Source of the DNA: Nitrosopumilus ureiphilus
Lineage (GTDB): Archaea; Thermoproteota; Nitrososphaeria; Nitrososphaerales; Nitrosopumilaceae
DNA: 64,000 bases
Direction: 5' to 3'
Assembly: GCF_013407185.1 (NCBI RefSeq)
Contig: NZ_CP026995.1
Location: 685,578-749,577, forward strand
This document shows, in pieces, positions 59,887 through 64,000 of the stretch. Under the pieces are notes generated by a model. That model ran no database searches and had not been told where the DNA came from. It saw nothing but the letters and a program-made list of their open reading frames with translations. Both the position numbers and the translations under genes were made by a program. Each line of letters begins with the position of its first letter. Position 1 is the stretch's first letter.

Positions 59887-61323
59887 TCCATAATCAGACC
59901 ATTTAGCATCAACTAGACTCTTTGTTTTGGCATCAACTTTCACAGGTTGTTGAATTTCTCTTTCGTATCCTTCTTCTCTAGTTTTTTGTGTTGCATCAAT
60001 TCCCATCTTCGAACCTAGATTGACAAGAGGTGATGCCGGATCAAGAGTATCCGTTGGTGTGTTATTGATAATTGTAGTGTCTCTTGCAGCATCTGCTCTA
60101 GTAGTAATTGCCCAAATAACATCGTTGATATCATGAACATTGATGTCCTCATCTACCACAACAAACATCTTTGTTAATGACAACTGTCCCATTCCCCATA
60201 ATCCCATCATCACTTTATTTGCTTGACCTGGATATCTCTTTTTGATTGAAATAATCGCAAATCCTTGGAACCATCCTGCTGCTGGCATGCTAAAGTCTAC
60301 AACTTCTGGATGGAACATTTGTATCAATGGCAAAAATGATCTTTCAATTACTTTTCCAATATATGCGTCCTCTAGAATTGGTTTTCCGACTACCGTTGTT
60401 ACATAAATTGGATCTTTTCTTCTCATAATTCCAGTAAGTGTAAATGTTGGATATGGCTCAACTGGTGTATAGTATCCTGTATGATCTCCAAATGGTCCTT
60501 CGTCTCTGATGTCTGCAGGATCAACATATCCTTCTAAAACAATCTCTGCATTTGCTGGAACATCCAAATCAATTGTTTTACATTTTACAGTTTTGATTCC
60601 TTCCTTTCGGGTAATTCCTGCAAACAAATACTTGTCAAGTCCTTCTGGAACTGGTGCAATTGATGAAAATATTGTTGCAGGTTCTCCTCCAATAATTATT
60701 GCTACTGGAATTTTTTCCCCTCTATCTTTTGAAATATCTCCGTGATGAGCTCCTCGTTTGTGTTTCTGCCAGTGCATTGATGCATGAGTTTTGTCAATAA
60801 TCTGCATTCTGTAAACCCCAAGATTTCTTACACCTGTTTCTGGATGCTTTGTTGCGACTAACCCCAAAGTGATGAATCTTCCTGCATCATTTTGCCATGA
60901 TTTTAAAATTGGTAAATCATCAAAAGACGCATTGCTTGATGTTATCTCAGTTACAGGGCCACTTGTTTCTGCTTTAGGAAATGATGCTGTCATCTTTGAT
61001 AATTCTGGAAGTTTTTTTATCTTGTTTAGTATTCCTGATGGCATGTCCATCTTTGTCATATCTGCAATTCGTTTACCAATTTCAGTGAAATCTGTCATCT
61101 CCAGTCCTATCTCTAATCTTTTCATTGAACCAAACGCATTTCCCAAAACTGGCATGTCAAATCCCTTTACATTTTCAAAAAGAATCGCAGGACCATTAGA
61201 ATACATTTCTCTTCTCAGGATTTCTGCAATTTCTAAATCCGTATCGACTTGAGTTTTTACTCTCTTCAATTCTCCCTTTTTTTCTAGTTCTGAGACGAAC
61301 TCATGAATATCTTCAATTGCCAT
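59881..61323 (-). CDS. UbiD-family prenylated-FMN decarboxylase
   Basis: A 480-residue UbiD-type enzyme. Visible blocks: LPILKSWQNDAGRFITLGLV, GVYRMQIIDKTHASMHWQKH, EGPFGDHTGYYTP (catalytic Glu/Asp set) and GKPILEDAYIGK. UbiD enzymes decarboxylate aromatic acids with prenylated FMN; in the futalosine pathway a UbiD homologue removes the carboxylate of dihydroxynaphthoate. Being convergent with MqnC fits this. UbiX is not in the window. Confidence 0.88.
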   Translation of the reverse strand: MAIEDIHEFVSELEKKGELKRVKTQVDTDLEIAEILRREMYSNGPAILFENVKGFDMPVLGNAFGSMKRLEIGLEMTDFTEIGKRIADMTKMDMPSGILNKIKKLPELSKMTASFPKAETSGPVTEITSSNASFDDLPILKSWQNDAGRFITLGLVATKHPETGVRNLGVYRMQIIDKTHASMHWQKHKRGAHHGDISKDRGEKIPVAIIIGGEPATIFSSIAPVPEGLDKYLFAGITRKEGIKTVKCKTIDLDVPANAEIVLEGYVDPADIRDEGPFGDHTGYYTPVEPYPTFTLTGIMRRKDPIYVTTVVGKPILEDAYIGKVIERSFLPLIQMFHPEVVDFSMPAAGWFQGFAIISIKKRYPGQANKVMMGLWGMGQLSLTKMFVVVDEDINVHDINDVIWAITTRADAARDTTIINNTPTDTLDPASPLVNLGSKMGIDATQKTREEGYEREIQQPVKVDAKTKSLVDAKWSDYGL

Positions 61324-61431
61324 GATAACTTTGATCTTAGTTCAAGTATAAGCTTAACTGGATTTTTCTGAATTTCTCTTAAAATTCTTTTAACACATGA
61401 GTTTTAATTTACACTGGCAGGAAAATCAATT

Positions 61432-61662
61432 ATGGCTGATGACAAATGTGTTGTTTGCAAGGGGAATGGAATAATCGAATTACTTGGTTCTGAATGTCCC
61501 TTTTGTAATGGAACAGGTGAGCCAAACAAACCTGCAAAATCATATCTTGATTCTCATATTTGTCAATGCATCTTTCTTGACAGAAAGAGATGTCCTCTAT
61601 GTGGAAAGCGATGTCATCATGATACGCCAAACAAACCGAAAATTCTTCTTAGTCCTGAATGA
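61432..61662 (+). CDS. DnaJ-type zinc-finger miniprotein
   Basis: A 76-residue protein with CVVCKGNGIIELLGSECPFC and NGTG in CxxCxGxG style, then CQC and CPLCGKRC in the second half. This is the cysteine-rich, zinc-binding module of DnaJ standing alone. Its stop lies one base before the stop of the convergent 61663-62037 gene. Function unknown. Confidence 0.65.
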   Translation: MADDKCVVCKGNGIIELLGSECPFCNGTGEPNKPAKSYLDSHICQCIFLDRKRCPLCGKRCHHDTPNKPKILLSPE

Positions 61663-62037
61663 TTACATTGGTGGCAGTTCATTCTTTCTGTCATGACCGC
61701 CAGATCCGAATTTGCAGTAAAAGCATAACTCTGACTCCATGTACTTTAATTGCTCAACTTGAATTGCTCCAAGCTTTAGTGCAATCTTTGTTAGAATTTT
61801 ATATTTTAGTGGCATTGCAGGAATTACTTCTTCCATGTATACTCTATAATGATCGGGACAAAACTTGAGTGTGACTTTGGATGGTTCTTTGCCTTTCTCG
61901 TTTACTTGTTTTGTAAAATTGATCTGCTCTCGTATGTATTCGTGCTTTGGGCATGGACAATCTTTGCCTCCTGGATGTTTGTATGCAGGAATATTTTTCC
62001 AATCAAACTCCGGAAATTCCTTCTCAAAATCGTCCAT
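61663..62037 (-). CDS. hypothetical protein with Cys/His motifs
   Basis: A 124-residue soluble protein. It contains GGKDCPCPKHEYI, LKFCPDHYRVYM and ELCFYCKFGSGGHD, three Cys/His sites that could form one or two zinc centres. I recall such proteins as conserved in thaumarchaea but have no function. Convergent with the DnaJ-type miniprotein. Confidence 0.6.
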   Translation of the reverse strand: MDDFEKEFPEFDWKNIPAYKHPGGKDCPCPKHEYIREQINFTKQVNEKGKEPSKVTLKFCPDHYRVYMEEVIPAMPLKYKILTKIALKLGAIQVEQLKYMESELCFYCKFGSGGHDRKNELPPM

Positions 62038-62134
62038 TAAATCAACTATACTCTCAGTGCATATAAAACTTGATCAAAATTGGTTGCGGTAATCAACCCA
62101 AATGTACATAAACCCCAGATTGTTCATCAAAATT

Positions 62135-62785
62135 ATGGCATCTGCTAAAAAGCAAACAAAGCAAGATCTTGAAAACAAGATTGCCGAATTAGAAGCAAAA
62201 TTAAATCAACTCTCTACTCAACTAGAAGCAAAATCTGCTCCAAAACCAGCTGAAGTAAAACCAGCAGAAACAAAACCATCTACTGCAAAACCAGCTGAAA
62301 GACCTACAGAAACCACCAAACCTAAAGGCACTCTACCAAAAGGTATGGAACAAAAACCAGCAGAAGCTCCTAAACCACAGGATGCACCAAAACCAGCTGA
62401 AACAACATCACAACCTCCAGCAACAGTACAAGAGGCTTTAGAGAATGCATACTATACTGCTCCAATGACTTCATTCCATGATTACAGGGCAAAAGTAACA
62501 GGATATTCTCCAGCACCTAACAGATACTTTGTAAGAAGAACTGCTCCTGTAGGAAAAGTCCCAACAAGAAACTGGAATGATCAAAAAGCAACAGTTACTG
62601 GTTATACAGCACCATCAAACCAATACTTTGCAACAAGAGCAAGAATGGCATTCCATCCATCTGATAAAACATTTGGAGGATTCAGTGGCATTAACTTGAG
62701 TATTGAAGGCGTTGCAGCACAAGTGCAAGCACCGACACCAGAACCACCAAAACCCGCTAAAGGCACACTTCCAAAAGGTTTCTAA
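62135..62785 (+). CDS. Pro/Ala-rich protein with internal repeats
   Basis: ATG 62135 (MASAKKQTKQDLENK) starts a coiled coil of about 30 residues, followed by a Pro/Ala/Lys-rich, probably disordered region (EVKPAETKPSTAKPAERPTE). From about residue 110 two related units appear: ATVQEALENAYYTAP...DYRAKVTGYSPAPNRYFVRR and NDQKATVTGYTAPSNQYFATR. A KGTLPKGM/KGTLPKGF motif occurs twice, the second at the C-terminus. No family recognised; a structural or nucleoid role is conceivable. Confidence 0.6.
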   Translation: MASAKKQTKQDLENKIAELEAKLNQLSTQLEAKSAPKPAEVKPAETKPSTAKPAERPTETTKPKGTLPKGMEQKPAEAPKPQDAPKPAETTSQPPATVQEALENAYYTAPMTSFHDYRAKVTGYSPAPNRYFVRRTAPVGKVPTRNWNDQKATVTGYTAPSNQYFATRARMAFHPSDKTFGGFSGINLSIEGVAAQVQAPTPEPPKPAKGTLPKGF

Positions 62786-62883
62786 TTCAATTACATCCTT
62801 TATTTTCTATTTTTCATAATCTTGCCTATCATATGATTTGCTATTTTACATCTTAACACTTTATTTTTTGATGTATGTCTACA

Positions 62884-64000
62884 TCACATTGTTGTTATTT
62901 TTTTTAACAATGGGTTTGCAATAATTGGTGTTAACACAGTAGTAATAAAACAAATTGCTACTGCAACAGAAAATAAAGTAAGATCTAAAATCCCAATCGA
63001 ATATGCTAAAGCCGTAATGGCGAGACCTACAGTTCCTCGTCCATTTAACAATGATGCAATTGCCAAACTTTCTGTTTTTGATAATTTACATAATCTGGCA
63101 CCAATAAATCCTCCTAGTGTTTTTCCAAAAATACCGAATGCTACCAATAATGTTAATGGAAGCAAAACCATCTCTAATGACTGACCACTGAATTTTATTC
63201 CAAGAATCGCAAAAAATAATGGTGCAAAAAATCCAAATGTCACTCCAGATAATATTCCATATGATTTATCGGCTTCTCTTTTACCAAGTATTTTTCCACT
63301 AAAAATCAAACCTGCGAAAAAAGTGCCTATGATAAAATGAAGACCAGCTAGTTGTGCTAAAAGCGATAATGCTATTGTCATAATTATCAAAATACCAAAT
63401 GTCGCCTCCCTAGTCTTAGCTTTTGTGAAGAATAATTCTAATCTGTGAGGAAACCAATAATTAAATTTGTGAATGGCAAATGCTAAAAATATAATTCCAA
63501 CAATATAGATTAACATTGGAATTACAGATAATCCGATATCGATAACATCAAGTATGGTGTTTCCTGTTACATGTATTTGCAAAATTACTGCAAGTATGAC
63601 CAATGAAATTATGTCATCCACTACTGCAACAGACATTACCGTGTTGCCAATTTTTGTTTTTAATATTCCCAATTCTAGCAAAATTATAGCACTGACAGGT
63701 ACGGATGTAACCGATAACAATAATCCCATAAACAATGATTGAACTAGAGATGAACCAAAAAGAATTGATATTTGAAAACCTATGAAAAATGGTATTATTA
63801 AGGAAAGTACAGATATTACAAACGCATACTTTCCAGTTTTTTTAAGTTCTCTTAGATCCATTTCAAGCCCTATGAATAACATAATAAAGAAAATTGCAAT
63901 TGTAGAAATCAGTTCAAGATTTTCATCAGGTATGATAATTCCAAATATGGTGGGGCCAAGTATTATTCCTGCAAGTAATTCGCCACCTAAAGCAGGTTGC
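62884..64000 (-). CDS. CPA2-type cation/proton antiporter, cut by window edge
   Basis: The frame continues without a stop to the right edge, so the N-terminus lies outside. It has about ten hydrophobic helices, with GELLAGIILGPTIFG and FIGLEMDLRELKKTGK as the first visible parts, then VSAIILLELGILKTKIGN, the ion-binding AVVDDIISLVIL (DD) and LHFIIGTFFAGLIFSG. This is the KefB/NapA Na+ (or K+)/H+ antiporter family. Regulatory C-terminal domains, if any, are absent: the gene stops after the last helix. Confidence 0.85.
   Translation of the reverse strand, partial: QPALGGELLAGIILGPTIFGIIIPDENLELISTIAIFFIMLFIGLEMDLRELKKTGKYAFVISVLSLIIPFFIGFQISILFGSSLVQSLFMGLLLSVTSVPVSAIILLELGILKTKIGNTVMSVAVVDDIISLVILAVILQIHVTGNTILDVIDIGLSVIPMLIYIVGIIFLAFAIHKFNYWFPHRLELFFTKAKTREATFGILIIMTIALSLLAQLAGLHFIIGTFFAGLIFSGKILGKREADKSYGILSGVTFGFFAPLFFAILGIKFSGQSLEMVLLPLTLLVAFGIFGKTLGGFIGARLCKLSKTESLAIASLLNGRGTVGLAITALAYSIGILDLTLFSVAVAICFITTVLTPIIANPLLKKITTM

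Overview
The window is AT-rich archaeal DNA with the gene repertoire of a mesophilic ammonia-oxidising thaumarchaeon (Nitrosopumilus/Nitrosarchaeum type). The evidence is archaeal translation and transcription genes (aIF5A, SRP54, Pus10, S24e, S27ae, TFB, an intron-containing tRNA-Tyr), the archaeal shikimate route, a split GHMP-type shikimate kinase, ThiDN, many small zinc-ribbon proteins, many stand-alone Lrp/AsnC ligand-binding (RAM) proteins, and start codons placed about 26 bases after TATA-like boxes (leaderless transcripts). No organism name can be proven from the sequence alone.

Layout. 1-1560 is a decay zone with a frameshifted spondin-domain gene, a broken zinc-ribbon gene and small proteins. 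1558-4833 holds an agmatinase/arginase-family gene, P5C dehydrogenase and proline dehydrogenase. 4933-18411 is an accessory region: TFB and a TFB remnant, six RAM or Lrp proteins, two UbiC-like proteins, UbiA-like and UbiE-like genes, Cys-rich miniproteins, a TnpB element with inverted termini and a target duplication, and three copies of an inverted-repeat element whose end stems covary. 18723-23303 is housekeeping: tRNA-Tyr, aIF5A, Dph6, SRP54, Pus10. 23421-25045 has small membrane proteins.

25084-39007 is a metal/redox island. It contains a copper P-type ATPase, TRASH and YHS miniproteins, an HTH-TRASH regulator, two DsbA-like oxidoreductases, a Met-rich secreted protein, a metal permease, a rhodanese, beta-propeller proteins and CBS-TrkH. 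Seven copies of a palindrome of the form TTACA-N2-TGTAA lie almost exactly 39-43 bases before the start codons in this island. I read this as one metal-responsive regulon, and it is the best candidate for an undescribed system here.

39209-49487 mixes ribosomal proteins (S24e carries a 27-bp minisatellite encoding an acidic tail), phosphoglycerate mutase, sugar-nucleotide genes and thiamine synthesis (ThiDN, ThiC). 49493-58625 is a nearly complete aromatic amino acid operon on the minus strand, from the first archaeal shikimate step to a chorismate mutase-aminotransferase fusion and TyrA, with a GC-rich structured RNA candidate inside it. It is divergent from a MqnC-type radical SAM gene, which converges on a UbiD-family decarboxylase. 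Together with the UbiA/UbiE-like genes at 8.4-10.2 kb this suggests that chorismate feeds a futalosine-type menaquinone pathway. The right edge cuts a cation/proton antiporter.
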